Below, piece by piece: positions 37,631 through 46,968 of a DNA stretch of 64,000 nt. Source of the DNA: Puniceicoccales bacterium (GTDB taxonomy: Bacteria; Verrucomicrobiota; Verrucomicrobiia; Opitutales; JAIRKQ01). Under the pieces are notes generated by a model that searched no databases, was not told where the DNA came from, and saw only the letters and a list, made by a program, of their open reading frames with translations. Each line of letters starts with the position of its first letter. Position 1 is the first letter of the stretch. Both the position numbers and the translations under genes were made by a program. The stretch is taken from assembly GCA_031268175.1 (NCBI GenBank), contig JAIRXR010000007.1, forward strand, positions 26,793-90,792, written 5' to 3'.

Positions 37631-38434
37631 CTATTTGTACCCGATGACGACGTCATTTGGCGAAGAAATATTGATGCTCCTTATCCTGTGCATGTCGTTC
37701 CTGCATTTATCGTTCATTAGGTAGTCCAGACGCAGCAGCTGGACATCGAAATTTTTTAGACCTAATACTACATATATTCCGTTCCTCAGGTGAAGCTCTA
37801 TGGTTGCCCAAGCGGCTTCCAGGCGGCCGTCGTAATTTCGCAAATCCACCACGGTCACGAGGTTAAAAATATCGCGAAAGTCATTCCTCAACGCATCCAC
37901 AAGCTTTTTCACAGCCCCAATTCCCGGGACCGGGAAAAACGCCATTTTTTTCGCGTCCGACAGCTTCAGTTCCAGGTTGGCGGCCAATATCCCGGAAAAA
38001 TCGTCCCGGCCGTAGCACAGCGGCTGGAATATTTTTCCATCCAACTCATCTACGAGCAAAAATTGCTTTTCCCCATTCACCTTCGCAGCAATTTTCAGGA
38101 GCGGCACCCGCTCGTCAATGCCTATGAAAAACGTGTCTGGATAGCGCTTTTCCATGAAAACTCTCCTTATTTGCGGGAAAGCCATGAGGCGTTTTTCCAT
38201 GTCGGCGATGTCCAACGCGAACAAATCGACACCCTTCTCTATGCCCAGTGTGGAAATTACCCATTCTTCAGTAATCTTTCCGCTCGTCCTGAAGGAAATG
38301 TTCTTCAGCTCATTCATCGTTGAAAACCGCACACCGGAATTTTTCAAAAAAAACACGGTTGCTCCCGTGGCCCAAAGCGCCGCAAGTACCAGCAGTAGCG
38401 TAAAAATTCCTTTTAATTTGCCATTAAGATTCAT
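37631..38434 (-). CDS. ftsQ: Cell-division protein FtsQ
   Basis: 267 residues: short cytoplasmic start, TM helix (about 9-30), POTRA domain (about 43-110: LKNISFRTSGKITEEWVIST, MAFPQIRRVFMEKRYPDTFF) with IDERVPLL, then the beta domain with FLLVDELDGKIF and HLRNGIYVVLGLKN. FtsQ joins FtsL and FtsB in the divisome. It lies apart from the dcw remnant at 58.8 kb and from any mur or ddl gene. Confidence 0.85.
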   Translation of the reverse strand: MNLNGKLKGIFTLLLVLAALWATGATVFFLKNSGVRFSTMNELKNISFRTSGKITEEWVISTLGIEKGVDLFALDIADMEKRLMAFPQIRRVFMEKRYPDTFFIGIDERVPLLKIAAKVNGEKQFLLVDELDGKIFQPLCYGRDDFSGILAANLELKLSDAKKMAFFPVPGIGAVKKLVDALRNDFRDIFNLVTVVDLRNYDGRLEAAWATIELHLRNGIYVVLGLKNFDVQLLRLDYLMNDKCRNDMHRIRSINISSPNDVVIGYK

Positions 38435-38491
38435 CGGTGGATCGAAGCAACGCTACCGCAGCATTATACAAAATTCATTTCCATTGCATAG

Positions 38492-38695
38492 TTAAAACGT
38501 GCGCCACGGATGCATTCGATTCAGCGTATCCACGGGCGCGTTTTTGTAAAAATAAACACACCGATCACAGGCTACCGCCGCACCGTTCATCTGGCGGCAC
38601 GCGTGGCAATCCGGTTCAGTCGCAGTTTTACGTCCTAACAAATATAAAACTTTTATAAAAAAGCTTGACTGCAAAAGATTAGTATCCCAATTCAA
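38492..38695 (-). CDS. Possible Cys-rich mini-protein upstream of ftsQ
   Basis: 67 residues (or 49 from an internal TTG before LGRKTATEP). Two CxxC pairs, CHAC and CDRC, 10 residues apart form a zinc-knuckle pattern: PDCHACRQMNG and VACDRCVYFY. It is on the ftsQ strand, 57 nt before ftsQ. The pattern is unlikely by chance, but there is no other support and no clear ribosome-binding site. Confidence 0.35.
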   Translation of the reverse strand: MNWDTNLLQSSFFIKVLYLLGRKTATEPDCHACRQMNGAAVACDRCVYFYKNAPVDTLNRMHPWRTF

Positions 38696-38703
38696 TACTG
38701 ATT

Positions 38704-39816
38704 ATGGAAAAAATAAACAAAACTACCAATATTAACATTGGATCAACGCCGCCAGGAAAACAAAACATCCCGGCCAACGATCAGCAGAATAACTGGATCA
38801 CGGTAAAAAATAAAAAGTCTAGGAAACCGGAATCTCTAATTTCTCAAATTCCTCTAACGCACAGGAGCGTGTGCCGTGGAACATACACTCAGAAGAGCTG
38901 CAATAAATTTGTCGATAAATTGAATGAGTGTCGCGACCAGTTTTACAACAATTTTTTTGCAGTGCTCCCAACAGCGAAGCCCGGTACACATACACAAGCA
39001 GGCAACGCGTTGGTAGAAAAAATGGATCTATTAATTGCCCAGAATTTGCCTGATAGGGAACTGCAAACATTTCTATCCGAGATCAAAGATTTTGAGAAAA
39101 ACTACATAAGAAACAGGACTTTCGAAAACTTCCAAAAAGACGAAGAAAGGATGGCTTTTCTTTCGATCAAAGGAAGCCTGGATGCCTTCAAAAAATACAT
39201 CCAAGCGCAAAACGATATCATATTGGGCATCGATGGAGATATAGTATCCAATTCGCGAGGCACAATGTGGCGCCTTTGGTCCAGCCCGTTCTCCGGAGCA
39301 GGGACCTGGGGAATCGCGTTTTCAAATCGCATCAAACACATCAAATCCACCGGCGGCAATATAACGCTTGCGCTTTCAAATTTTGAAAATTCTAGTCCTT
39401 TGATGGATAGGGCTTGCGAAGTTTTAAAATATGCAAAAAGAAAAGCGAATTATATGAACGGCTATGATTTGTGGAATGCTATCTGGGAAATGGATGGACA
39501 TGCGCCATATCGGGCAACTCTCGAAGAGCTGCAGGAACAATATGCCTACATCCTTTTCAAAAGAGCCATGTGCGCCATGAAGAATGACAAGGACCTAACT
39601 GCGGGAAATGCCATAAGGGCCGCTGCCAACGGATACTACAGATATATAGACACCAGAGGAATGATCACTTTCTACGAGCTCGCCTACATGATCAATGAAG
39701 GAGTTATTACTAAGGATCAAGCGCTAGGAAAAAGCACCCAGACCATTAATGTGAAAAATGGAAGCGAGATGAATCTTCATCAGCTAACCTCAGGGATGTT
39801 GCGGTTGAAATGCTAG
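38704..39816 (+). CDS. Hypothetical 370-residue protein
   Basis: A disordered, Asn/Lys/Pro-rich N-terminus (about 1-50) precedes a mainly helical domain (about 55-170), a Gly/Trp segment (LWSSPFSGAGTWGIAFSNRI near 197) and a C-terminal ITFYELAYMINEGVITKDQA module (about 330-350). No signal peptide, TM segment or known domain. The region behind it holds a decayed copy of the C-terminal module, so the gene belongs to a locally duplicated family. The disordered N-terminus would suit a secreted effector, but that is speculation. Confidence 0.7.
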   Translation: MEKINKTTNINIGSTPPGKQNIPANDQQNNWITVKNKKSRKPESLISQIPLTHRSVCRGTYTQKSCNKFVDKLNECRDQFYNNFFAVLPTAKPGTHTQAGNALVEKMDLLIAQNLPDRELQTFLSEIKDFEKNYIRNRTFENFQKDEERMAFLSIKGSLDAFKKYIQAQNDIILGIDGDIVSNSRGTMWRLWSSPFSGAGTWGIAFSNRIKHIKSTGGNITLALSNFENSSPLMDRACEVLKYAKRKANYMNGYDLWNAIWEMDGHAPYRATLEELQEQYAYILFKRAMCAMKNDKDLTAGNAIRAAANGYYRYIDTRGMITFYELAYMINEGVITKDQALGKSTQTINVKNGSEMNLHQLTSGMLRLKC

Positions 39817-39880
39817 CCAATAGAGCGCCCGTGGAAAGATCATTCAGCGGGCAAAACCAGACAAGGACCGGATCATTGGC

Positions 39881-40060
39881 ATGCTCCGGCCTTCGCCTGG
39901 CGGCACCAAAGACGCCGCGGCAGCATTGAAAGGCGTGATAACACTCTACGAGCTAGCGTATCTGCTCAATAAAGGAGCTAAATTTTCCGTCGTAGTTGGC
40001 AAAAAACAAGAAAAACGACAACACTACGCGCTACTTCGCCAACAAGATCTACGTTCTTAA
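39881..40060 (+). pseudogene. Decayed copy of the C-terminal module of the preceding gene
   Basis: A 59-codon frame whose GVITLYELAYLLNKGAKFSV matches GMITFYELAYMINEGVITKD of the gene upstream; AAAALKG also parallels IRAAANGYY. Only this end of the paralogue survives. It occupies most of the 310-nt gap before fabG; the rest of the gap holds nothing else recognisable. Confidence 0.6.
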
Positions 40061-40126
40061 TTTTTGCAAAAAATCAGCAAAAATCTTAATTGACTAATCC
40101 CAGCAGCGCAGCATTCACTATATGGG

Positions 40127-40876
40127 ATGTTTGAATGTGACCTATCCGGGAAAATTTGCGCCGTCACCGGCGCAGGGCGCGGCATAGGCAAAGCGATCGC
40201 CTTTGCCCTTGCCGAAGCCGGAGGTCACGTAATCTGCATAAGCAAATCCGAAGGGAGCTGTGGCGGATCGGCGGCTGAATTGAAAACTAAAGGATTTTCA
40301 GCGGAGCACATAGCGGTCGATGTTGCTTCATCGAAGGAAATTTTCAAGGCCTGCAAGGCGATCCTGGCAAGGCATTCCGCCGTCGACATTCTTGTGAACA
40401 ATGCCGGCATAGCGCGGGACAACGTGGTGCTGAGGATGTGCGAAGAAGACTGGACGGATGTCATAGATACTAACCTGAGCAGCTGCTTCCACTGGATGAA
40501 AAATTTTCTCCATCCGATGGTAAAAAAACGCTGGGGACGGATCGTGAATTTGTCATCCGTCGTCGGAATAATTGGTAATTTTGGGCAAGCGAACTACGCC
40601 GCCGCAAAGGCCGGGATCATTGGGTTGACGAAATCCGTTGCCAGGGAAGTCGCTTCCAGAGGAATAACGGTAAATGCCGTCGCGCCGGGCTTCATCAAAA
40701 CCGACATGACGAGCGGGCTTGGTGACGGCGTAGTTGCCGAAATTTTAAAAAATATTCCCATGAAGGAATTTGGCGCGGCGGACGATGTAGCTGGAACGGT
40801 CAGATTTTTGTGTTCACAGGCGGCAAAGTACATAACTGGGCATGTCATCAATGTGGACGGAGGGCTTGCGATGTAA
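40127..40876 (+). CDS. fabG: 3-oxoacyl-[ACP] reductase
   Basis: 249 residues, short-chain dehydrogenase. NADP-binding TGAGRGIGKAIA, NNAGIARDN, the catalytic Ser in IVNLSSVVGI, YxxxK in NYAAAKAG (Tyr and Lys) and APGFIKTDMT are present. It reduces 3-oxoacyl-ACP in fatty-acid elongation and heads the fabG-acpP-fabF cluster. No fabD precedes it. Confidence 0.95.
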   Translation: MFECDLSGKICAVTGAGRGIGKAIAFALAEAGGHVICISKSEGSCGGSAAELKTKGFSAEHIAVDVASSKEIFKACKAILARHSAVDILVNNAGIARDNVVLRMCEEDWTDVIDTNLSSCFHWMKNFLHPMVKKRWGRIVNLSSVVGIIGNFGQANYAAAKAGIIGLTKSVAREVASRGITVNAVAPGFIKTDMTSGLGDGVVAEILKNIPMKEFGAADDVAGTVRFLCSQAAKYITGHVINVDGGLAM

Positions 40877-40937
40877 AAAAAAACTTGCGCGGAAAAATTC
40901 TATTATTTTGATGCGCAAAACCTAGGGATTTTTATTT

Positions 40938-41198
40938 ATGGCAAACAACAACATAGAAGCACGAGTTAGAAAGATTATCGTTGATCAGTTAGATGTTAAC
41001 GACGAACAGGTGACGCTCAACGCGTCATTTCTCGATGATCTTGGTGCAGACTCCCTCGACACCGTCGAGTTGGTAATGGCCTTCGAAGAAGAATTTAAGG
41101 ACGAATTGAAGGGTGAAATTTCCGAAACCGAAGCTGAAAAAATGCGCACAGTCAAGGATGTGATCGATTTCATCAACAAGAAATTGGCAGGCGAGTAA
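40938..41198 (+). CDS. acpP: Acyl carrier protein
   Basis: 86 residues, acidic. The phosphopantetheine site is Ser in [19 protein letters not shown], exactly the conserved DSLD motif. It lies between fabG and fabF. Confidence 0.98.
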   Translation: MANNNIEARVRKIIVDQLDVNDEQVTLNASFLDDLGADSLDTVELVMAFEEEFKDELKGEISETEAEKMRTVKDVIDFINKKLAGE

Positions 41199-41217
41199 AC
41201 TGCGTCGATTCACCGCA

Positions 41218-42492
41218 TTGATGGCGACGATACGTGAAATTAACGCATTCGGTAGGCGCGTCGTCGTTAGTGGCATCGGCCTCGTAACCCCCGTTGGAAT
41301 CGGCGTGGGCGAGGTTTGGAGCAATTTGACCGCCGGTGAAAGCGGCATTTCGCGGGTAACATCCTTCGCAGCAGATGGCTACCCATGCCGCGTGGCTGGG
41401 GAAGTAAAGAGTTTCAACGCCGAAGATTTCACGGATCACAAATCCGTCAAACGCAATGATTTGTTCGCGCTGTACGCCATTGCGGCGGCCAAGCTCGCCG
41501 TCACCGACGCAGAAATCAACCTGGCGGATGTTGATAGGTCACGCGTCGGTGTAATCGTCGGATCAGGCATCGGCGGAATGGCGACAATTTCCGAGCAGTC
41601 CAGGATTTTTCTCAGCAAAGGAGCGAGATACGTTTCGCCTTTTATGGTCCCGGCGCTCATTTCCAACATCGCATCCGGCATTATCGCCATCGAATTGGGA
41701 GTGAAAGGACCAAATTGCGGCGTAGTTAGCGCTTGCGCAACGGGTAGCCACGCCATTGGGGAAGCTTTTCACTGGTTGAAGCTCGGCAAGGCCGACGCCG
41801 TTCTGGCCGGTGGAAGCGAGGCGGCCGTTACCCCGCTGAGTTTTTCCGGATTTTGCTCCATGCATGCGATGTCGACGAAACACAACGACATTCCCGAAAC
41901 GGCGAGTCGCCCATTCGATGCAACGCGCGACGGCTTTGTCATGGGCGACGGATCGGGCGTTTTGCTGCTGGAAACAATGGAACACGCGAAGGCACGCGGC
42001 GCAAAAATTTATTGCGAAATTATTGGCTATTCCGCCAGCTGTGACGCCCATCACATAACGGCGCCCGACCCTAATGGGGACGGCTTGGTCACTTGCTATA
42101 AGGAACTGTTCGCCGAGACCGGCATTGCGCCAACGGATGTGCAGTACATCAATGCCCACGGCACGTCTACACAGTACAATGACAAATACGAGACGCTCGC
42201 CATAAAGAAATTTTTCGGAACCCATGCCCACGATCTCCTAGTCAGCTCCATAAAAGGGGCCACTGGTCATTTGCTTGGGGCCACTGGCGCCGTCGAAGCA
42301 GCTGTCTGCGCAAAAACGATCGAAACCGGCACCATCGCCCCGACCATAAACTATGCGGTGCCCGACACGGAGTGCGACTTGAACTACGTTCCCAATGAGT
42401 CATTGAAAGCGGAAGTCACGTACGCAATCAGCGAAAATATGGGCTTCGGCGGGCAAAACGCAGTGCTGATGTTCAAGAAAATCCTCCAATAA
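41218..42492 (+). CDS. fabF: 3-oxoacyl-[ACP] synthase II
   Basis: 424 residues. RVVVSGIGLVTPVGIGVGEV opens the fold. The catalytic Cys is in VVSACATGSHAIGEA, the two His in INAHGTSTQYNDKYE and IKGATGHLLGATGAVEA, and GFGGQNAV closes it. It elongates acyl-ACP with malonyl-ACP. It follows acpP by 19 nt. Confidence 0.97.
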   Translation: MMATIREINAFGRRVVVSGIGLVTPVGIGVGEVWSNLTAGESGISRVTSFAADGYPCRVAGEVKSFNAEDFTDHKSVKRNDLFALYAIAAAKLAVTDAEINLADVDRSRVGVIVGSGIGGMATISEQSRIFLSKGARYVSPFMVPALISNIASGIIAIELGVKGPNCGVVSACATGSHAIGEAFHWLKLGKADAVLAGGSEAAVTPLSFSGFCSMHAMSTKHNDIPETASRPFDATRDGFVMGDGSGVLLLETMEHAKARGAKIYCEIIGYSASCDAHHITAPDPNGDGLVTCYKELFAETGIAPTDVQYINAHGTSTQYNDKYETLAIKKFFGTHAHDLLVSSIKGATGHLLGATGAVEAAVCAKTIETGTIAPTINYAVPDTECDLNYVPNESLKAEVTYAISENMGFGGQNAVLMFKKILQ

Positions 42493-42565
42493 AACCTAGG
42501 CAGTGAGATCATTTCGCACGCCATTTTCCTCATCCGGAAAGTGCACAAATTAAAAAACATCACCA

Positions 42566-43501
42566 TCATGTTGCCTTCGGTGCCGTTGCGAAGTGCATCT
42601 TCAAGAAACTTTTCAAATTTTCATAGCCGAATTTGCCGGCGATTTCATTCGCCTGCTCAACTGTCAATTTCCCTGCCCCTTTGCTTATTCTGAATCCGGC
42701 TTTTTTTGACAAAGCATCCATCCGTCGGTTATACTCGGCCCTGGCCAGTATCGATGCGGCGGCCACCACTGGATCGGACTCTGCCTTCGTTTGCATGCGC
42801 AGCTCAAAAGTTTTATCCTTCAAAAATGTTTGCACGATCGGCCTCTTCGAAAACTGGTCAAGCATGCCCCAAGGAACGCGTCTTTTTTTCAGTGCATTTT
42901 CCAGCGAACGGGAATGCATCCACCCAAGTAAATTGTTCATGTTGCTCCCGAATTTGGCGTATAGTTCGTTGTATTTTTCCATGGAAACGCACATCACATC
43001 TGCAGCGCAGTCAGACCCAAGAATTTTTGACTCAAGGGCAAAGATCATTCCATCGCTGGAGACATTTTTGCTATCCCTAATGCCATCGCGCATCCACTGG
43101 CGAACGACATCTCCTCCGGCGATCACGCATGCCGTGACGAGCGGGCCAAACAGATCGCCCTTTCCGCTTTCGTCCATGCCTGCGTGGTCCTCAAACCACT
43201 CCGGATGATCCACCTCCTCATAGCCGAACGACGGCGTGAACGTTACCTTTGGCTCCAGCTCAAACTGCACGAATTCATCCGTTTTCTTCCCCTGAATCAC
43301 GAGCTTGCCGCTTTCATAGGCGACTATATTCAATCCGGGGCACCTGAAGGCGAAACTGGCGTAGGCAACGCCGTAGCTTTCGAAGTGGAGGGCCAGACAC
43401 AAGTCGCGGAGTGCGCGCATTTGCTCGCGATCAATTTTCGCGGTGTAGGTTGAAATGCGCCGTCCGTGAGCAGAGCCATTCGGTCGATTCGATTTTGCCA
43501 T
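42566..43501 (-). CDS. rnhC: Ribonuclease HIII
   Basis: 311 residues, with an N-terminal TBP-like domain (about 10-100) and the RNase H fold starting GMDESGKGDLFGPL, the RNase HIII catalytic motif; SDPVVAAASILARAEYNRRM and the C-terminal GYENLKSFLKMHF follow. It removes RNA from RNA-DNA hybrids. RNase HIII is mostly known from firmicutes, chlamydiae and some PVC relatives, a useful taxonomic clue. It ends convergently with fabF. Confidence 0.92.
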   Translation of the reverse strand: MAKSNRPNGSAHGRRISTYTAKIDREQMRALRDLCLALHFESYGVAYASFAFRCPGLNIVAYESGKLVIQGKKTDEFVQFELEPKVTFTPSFGYEEVDHPEWFEDHAGMDESGKGDLFGPLVTACVIAGGDVVRQWMRDGIRDSKNVSSDGMIFALESKILGSDCAADVMCVSMEKYNELYAKFGSNMNNLLGWMHSRSLENALKKRRVPWGMLDQFSKRPIVQTFLKDKTFELRMQTKAESDPVVAAASILARAEYNRRMDALSKKAGFRISKGAGKLTVEQANEIAGKFGYENLKSFLKMHFATAPKAT

Positions 43502-44572
43502 TTACTCGACCATGCATTCAGTTTTTACGTGAAAAGACAATTCCTTTCCATCGCGATCGACTACGACGTCTATGAATTCTCCGCCGCCATAGAAAAACAG
43601 CGCATTGTGCAAGTCTTCCTTGTAGTGCGCTTCAAAGTCACCGACTTTTCTTATCCTATCCCCGACGCGCAATCCTGCCTTTTCCGCTTCAGATTCCGAA
43701 ATTACCTTTGCGATGATGATTTCCTGCCCGGAATCGAGCATAGGCTCCGCCCTAACTTCGATGCCGATTTTCGCATGCCTTACTGCGCCACTGCTGACTA
43801 TCCCATTGAAAACTTTCGATAGCGCGCGCTTCGGCAAAATAAAACTCGCCGCCATCTCCGGTAGCGACACTACCATCATGCCGGCCAGATCGCCATCCAA
43901 TCCAAAAACGGGAGCCCCGCTCTCCCCGCCACAAAACATTAAATTCGTACGCAAATATGTAGTAGGAAACGCGTTATCGCTGTAGGATATGTTCTTTCCG
44001 CAAACGATCCCAAGATCCGGAGATGGGTCCATCCCCAACTTACAGCCTACAAAAACGACGAACGCCCCTATTTCCGTCAGCTTCCTTGGATCATTTTCAG
44101 CGACATCGATCACTCCAAACTCGCTTGGCGGGTGGAGTAGTTTCAAAACGGCAACATTCGTCTGCGTATCGGCGCCGATGCATTCGGCAGCATAGGATAT
44201 CCCCATGTAATCAATCCAAATCATTTGCACATTTTTAACCACCGACGCCGCTGTCAAAACGTGAGCCCTGTCCGAAACAAAGAAGCCAGTTCCAGCCACC
44301 ACCTGCTTCACGTTTGATTCATCTCCACCGCCGTGATTTGGCTTCAAAACGCAAACAACGCGCACTATGGATGTTTTCTTTCCATTGAAAATGTCCTTCA
44401 CTCCATCGACTGGGACACAGGTACTTCCCAATTGGACGCCCTGTTGGGTCATTGGTCCGGCCTTTTGCCTCCCCAGCGCAAACGCGCCCTGCAGCGGGCA
44501 CACCAGCGAGAAAAAAAACAGAGCGACAAGGCAGCAAAATTTCCGCACCGTCACAGCCCTACATCTTTGCAA
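43502..44572 (-). CDS. HtrA-like trypsin/PDZ protein with degenerate catalytic triad
   Basis: 356 residues: signal peptide (about 10-32, FCCLVALFFFSLVCPLQGAF), trypsin-like domain (about 65-270) and a PDZ domain (about 275-350, KAGLRVGDRIRKVGDFEAHY). Alignment with HtrA/DegP puts VLTAASVV at the usual LTNxHVV (His replaced by S110) and TNVAVLKL at TDLAVLK (Asp replaced by N139). The nucleophile S218 in GGESGAPVF remains, with A220 for the second Gly. Two of three triad residues are gone, so it is probably a sensor or chaperone. It overlaps the membrane gene upstream by 14 nt in the sigma-E operon. Confidence 0.8.
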   Translation of the reverse strand: MQRCRAVTVRKFCCLVALFFFSLVCPLQGAFALGRQKAGPMTQQGVQLGSTCVPVDGVKDIFNGKKTSIVRVVCVLKPNHGGGDESNVKQVVAGTGFFVSDRAHVLTAASVVKNVQMIWIDYMGISYAAECIGADTQTNVAVLKLLHPPSEFGVIDVAENDPRKLTEIGAFVVFVGCKLGMDPSPDLGIVCGKNISYSDNAFPTTYLRTNLMFCGGESGAPVFGLDGDLAGMMVVSLPEMAASFILPKRALSKVFNGIVSSGAVRHAKIGIEVRAEPMLDSGQEIIIAKVISESEAEKAGLRVGDRIRKVGDFEAHYKEDLHNALFFYGGGEFIDVVVDRDGKELSFHVKTECMVE

Positions 44573-45011
44573 ATAAAGGAACTTTTTTCCGCAGGATTAG
44601 CATGTCATGCACATATTCCACGCCGTCGTCGGCGTAATCCATGCTGCAAATGCCAGATTCCACGTCGATGCCGTCGCAGCGCGCGAACATGTCATCACTT
44701 GCAAATTTAACGTATTCCTTTGCAATGTCAATGGACATTGGCGAACCACCGATGCGCTTTTCACTTCTAAACATCGCAGAGAAAGCGACCAACAGCAACA
44801 AAACTCCGGCACCACCGAAAACAGTGCGCTTGAAATTAAAAACCGAAGTGACCAGTGAGAGTAACCTCCTAAACCTGGAATCTCCGACGGCCGAAAGCAA
44901 CTTGTTCTCAAAAGCACTGTCAAACTCCAACCACCTGTCACCCGGTGGCGTCTCCAACTTCTTCAGCCGCAGCAGCTTCCCAAGCTGCCTGTCCCTATCA
45001 TCGTCAAACAT
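44559..45011 (-). CDS. Single-TM protein of the sigma-E operon, candidate anti-sigma factor
   Basis: 150 residues: a charged cytoplasmic part (1-60, RQLGKLLRLKKLETPPGDRW, then EFDSAFENKLLSAV), one TM helix (about 63-82) and an acidic periplasmic part (about 85-150). The topology and position directly after the sigma factor match anti-sigma factors such as RseA; sequence similarity is not recognised. It overlaps the HtrA-like gene by 14 nt. Confidence 0.5.
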   Translation of the reverse strand: MFDDDRDRQLGKLLRLKKLETPPGDRWLEFDSAFENKLLSAVGDSRFRRLLSLVTSVFNFKRTVFGGAGVLLLLVAFSAMFRSEKRIGGSPMSIDIAKEYVKFASDDMFARCDGIDVESGICSMDYADDGVEYVHDMLILRKKVPLFAKM

Positions 45012-45016
45012 AATCC

Positions 45017-45682
45017 TCAGCGCAAATAATCATGCAAATGAAACTTCAGCTGCTCTTTGGCGTAGTGCAACCGCGACCGGACGGTACCTTCCGAACATTT
45101 CAAAACTACAGCCGCGTCGGCGGAGCTAAACCCTTCAACCTCGCACAAAACAACAACAGCCCTATGCTTGTTTGACAATTTTTGCAACGCAATGTTCAAA
45201 TTTTCTTGCAGCTCCTTTAAAAAAATCGACCTCTCGGTCTTTTCCTTGCCGACCAAATACTCGAAGTAGTGGCATTCCGCACTTTCTTCGTCAATCTTTT
45301 CTAGACTAAAAAATCTGTGCAACCGGTTTTTGTTAATCTGGGTGATCGCAGTATTTATGGCTATCCTGTATAGCCAGGTGAAAAATGCCGATTTACCGCT
45401 AAACTTTTTTATGCTGCGGTAGGCTTTTATGAATACTTCCTGCGTCAAATCGAATGCATCGTCGCGGTTTGATGTCATGTTGTATATGATCGAGAACAGC
45501 CTTATCCTGTATTTCCTGACCAAAGTATCGAATGCGACGGAATCGTTGGCCTTCACCCGCTCCACGAGGCGCAAATCCTCATCGAGCGACTGCCCACCAA
45601 CCGCCCCACAACCAGCAGCTTCACCGCAGCGAAACGAACTACTAATATCCACAACGAGCCAGAGGCTACAATAAATTTGCAT
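45017..45682 (-). CDS. rpoE: ECF (sigma-E type) RNA polymerase sigma factor
   Basis: Region 2 is FDTLVRKYRIRLFSIIYNMT and DLTQEVFIKAYRSIKKF, and region 4 is LSNKHRAVVVLCEVEGFSSA with GTVRSRLHYAKEQLK; both are complete. 221 residues, but the first 30 or so, Cys-rich, are likely not part of the protein; no better start codon is obvious near SLDEDLRLVE. With the following membrane and HtrA-like genes it forms an envelope-stress operon. Confidence 0.9.
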   Translation of the reverse strand: MQIYCSLWLVVDISSSFRCGEAAGCGAVGGQSLDEDLRLVERVKANDSVAFDTLVRKYRIRLFSIIYNMTSNRDDAFDLTQEVFIKAYRSIKKFSGKSAFFTWLYRIAINTAITQINKNRLHRFFSLEKIDEESAECHYFEYLVGKEKTERSIFLKELQENLNIALQKLSNKHRAVVVLCEVEGFSSADAAVVLKCSEGTVRSRLHYAKEQLKFHLHDYLR

Positions 45683-45722
45683 ATTGGCAATTATTTATTT
45701 CATTGGGTTCTTCCTGTAGCGT

Positions 45723-46499
45723 ATGAGTATATCGTCAAAGGGGTTGAGCGTGGTAATAGTGGCGAGAAATGCCGAGGAAACGATAGTACAATGTCTGCAG
45801 TCAGTGGTTTCGCTAGCCGAAGAAGTCATCGTGGTGACAAACGATTGCACCGATGCAACGGAATCCATAGCCAGGTCCTACGGGGCGAATGTCATTGAGC
45901 ACGCATGGGAAGGATTCAGGGATCAAAAAAACTTCGCGATTGGGTTAGCTACCTGCGAGTGGATTCTCTCATTGGACGCCGATGAAGTGCTGAGTCCAAG
46001 ACTATCGACGTCAATAAGGACATTCATAATTTCACAGTCGCAGACATGCGATGGCGCCAAATGCGCAAGGTGCACATCCATCATGGGGAAGTGGATTTTT
46101 TTCGGAGACTGGTACCCGGACTTCGTACTTAGGTTGTTCAAAAACGGGCACGGGCACTTCGTTGGCGGTAGCGTACACGAAAGGTTGGAAATTGATGGAA
46201 AAGTTGGGCGCCTGAAGGGAGATCTCTTGCACTATTCCTGCGAATCGCTCCTAAAATTCACGCGGAGGAATGTGGCCTACGCGGATATGGCGGCCGTTGA
46301 TATGTTCAACAACGGAAAGAAAATTTCCGCACTTCTCATAGTTGCGAAAGCCCAGTGGAAATTTTTCCGCTGCTTCGTACTTAAGGGCGGCTTTTTCGAT
46401 GGTTTTACCGGATATTACCTAGCGAAAACGCAAAGCTTTTTGACGCTATACAAATATTTTCGGTTGCGTAGACTAACCAGGGAGAGGAGAAGCTATTGA
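45723..46499 (+). CDS. Family 2 glycosyltransferase (WaaE/KdtX-like)
   Basis: 258 residues. SVVIVARNAEETIVQCLQSV, VIVVTNDCTDATESIA and the metal-binding DxD (D85-A-D87 in LSLDADEVL) mark a GT-A fold, and FRDQKNFAIGLATCEWILS is typical of the LPS core glycosyltransferase WaaE. A late hydrophobic stretch (FRCFVLKGGFFDGFTGYYLA) suits membrane association. It is divergent from rpoE by 40 nt. Confidence 0.85.
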   Translation: MSISSKGLSVVIVARNAEETIVQCLQSVVSLAEEVIVVTNDCTDATESIARSYGANVIEHAWEGFRDQKNFAIGLATCEWILSLDADEVLSPRLSTSIRTFIISQSQTCDGAKCARCTSIMGKWIFFGDWYPDFVLRLFKNGHGHFVGGSVHERLEIDGKVGRLKGDLLHYSCESLLKFTRRNVAYADMAAVDMFNNGKKISALLIVAKAQWKFFRCFVLKGGFFDGFTGYYLAKTQSFLTLYKYFRLRRLTRERRSY

Positions 46500-46533
46500 A
46501 TTTGCAGCGGAGTCAGGTTAAATTTTGGAAAGT

Positions 46534-46968
46534 ATGGATGCGAAGGTAGTTGTGTGGATTACCGCCAGTGTGTCGCTATCGTTTGTGTCCTGGGTGGCTT
46601 ACAGTCTTGCTACAAAGGCAAAGGCACGGAGGGATCGCAAAAATTTTTCCAATCCAAAGTATTCCATCGGAGCGGCCATAGTCAATATGGAGCGGGCCAC
46701 GGTGTACGGTGAGGGTGAAAATTTTAAATTCTTTGCGCGCTACGCCATACGCACGTGCCTCGGAATGCAGCGGGCATATCCGCCCGATGAGCCGCCGCCG
46801 GAAGACGTTTCAAACGTTCTCGCCAATAGCGGCATCGGCGAAGACCTAATAAAAAGGACCATGGACATCTATTTGCTAGACGCTTTGCCAAGTGATGCGG
46901 AAAAACTGAAAGGCATACTGGCAAGTGTCCAAGTACTCGTCAACGATCTTCTGATGGCGCTTAATTAG
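46534..46968 (+). CDS. Hypothetical single-TM protein
   Basis: About 144 residues from the ATG at 46534 (an in-frame TTG lies at 46525). An N-terminal TM helix (about 5-27, VVVWITASVSLSFVSWVAYS) is followed by a basic patch and a cytoplasmic helical domain. It follows the glycosyltransferase closely on the same strand. No family recognised. Confidence 0.65.
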   Translation: MDAKVVVWITASVSLSFVSWVAYSLATKAKARRDRKNFSNPKYSIGAAIVNMERATVYGEGENFKFFARYAIRTCLGMQRAYPPDEPPPEDVSNVLANSGIGEDLIKRTMDIYLLDALPSDAEKLKGILASVQVLVNDLLMALN

